NCBI GenBank assembly: GCA_037157565.1
Contig: JAZHRO010000022.1
Span: 992,001 to 1,056,000, forward strand
Source: Thalassia testudinum
Lineage: Eukaryota; Streptophyta; Magnoliopsida; Alismatales; Hydrocharitaceae
Direction of reading: 5' to 3'
DNA: 64,000 nucleotides
Shown: positions 63,882 to 64,000 of the stretch, piece by piece
Position numbering within the stretch: the first letter of the stretch is position 1
Layout of the letters: the number at the start of each line of letters is the position of its first letter
The notes under the pieces: model-generated
The model's database searches: none
Seen by the model: the letters and a program-made list of their open reading frames with translations, nothing else
Told to the model about the DNA's origin: nothing
Translations under genes and position numbers: made by a program

Positions 63882-64000
63882 CTGGAGATGAGGGAAAAAA
63901 AATAAAAAATTGCTTCCTGGTATTCCTAGAAAGACATTGGTTGAAAGAATTCAATTCTTGGATATGGTCCTGATTTCCCAATCAAAATTGATCAGAAGCC
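63882..64000 (-). other. Intron of the DEG2-type gene reaching the window edge
   Basis: The minus strand ends in CATCTCCAG at 63882-63890, a good acceptor. The bases to the right show no coding match to the DEG2 C-terminus and are read as intron. Confidence 0.6.

Overview
This is a nuclear window from a flowering plant. The evidence is spliced genes with GT-AG introns that encode plant-type proteins (a chloroplast DEG2-like protease, an ISWI remodeller close to Arabidopsis CHR11/CHR17, and a plant thioredoxin-fold protein). Between and inside them lie Ty1/copia elements primed by initiator tRNA-Met, L1- and RTE-type LINEs, solo LTRs and MULE-like miniature elements. I cannot name the species. 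Large introns packed with transposons suggest a lineage with a fairly large, repeat-rich genome. I see no bacterial-style operon, CRISPR array, rRNA gene or tRNA gene.

Layout. 4-279 (-) holds one open exon-like block of an unidentified gene running off the left edge. 867-2515 is a solo copia-type LTR. 4388-30117 (+) is a six-exon gene for a 169-residue thioredoxin-fold protein. Its fourth and fifth introns (12.0 and 10.6 kb) hold a second LTR of the same family, a decayed copia element that itself carries two nested DNA elements, a LINE 3' fragment, two more copia fragments, and an antisense LINE split by a short non-autonomous LTR element. 30118-34426 is intergenic. 34611-55448 (+) is a complete 25-exon ISWI ATPase gene (1083 residues). 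Its third intron carries an RTE-type LINE and a miniature element, and its twelfth carries a long L1-type LINE interrupted by another member of the miniature family. 57860-58430 (+) is a broken PPR gene fragment. 58971-60712 is a third LTR of the solo-LTR family. 62928-63881 (-) is the 3' end of a DEG2-type protease gene running off the right edge.

The three recognisable host genes are unrelated housekeeping-type functions: chromatin remodelling in the nucleus, chloroplast protein quality control, and a thioredoxin fold of unknown role. Nothing suggests they act together. Exon coordinates were derived by joining reading frames at GT/AG sites. For all three genes the phases close exactly and the protein families read through the joins.

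The most notable signals are: (1) dense arrays of a GACGTC-centred palindrome just upstream of the TATA-like site in all three related LTRs; (2) a three-copy miniature element family with 9-bp target duplications and GGCATGCC-rich ends; (3) a gene > copia > TIR element > miniature element nest; (4) the ISWI intron that separates the ATPase from the HAND-SANT-SLIDE module, which has a weak-looking donor followed at once by an in-frame stop. I found no convincing new multi-gene system.
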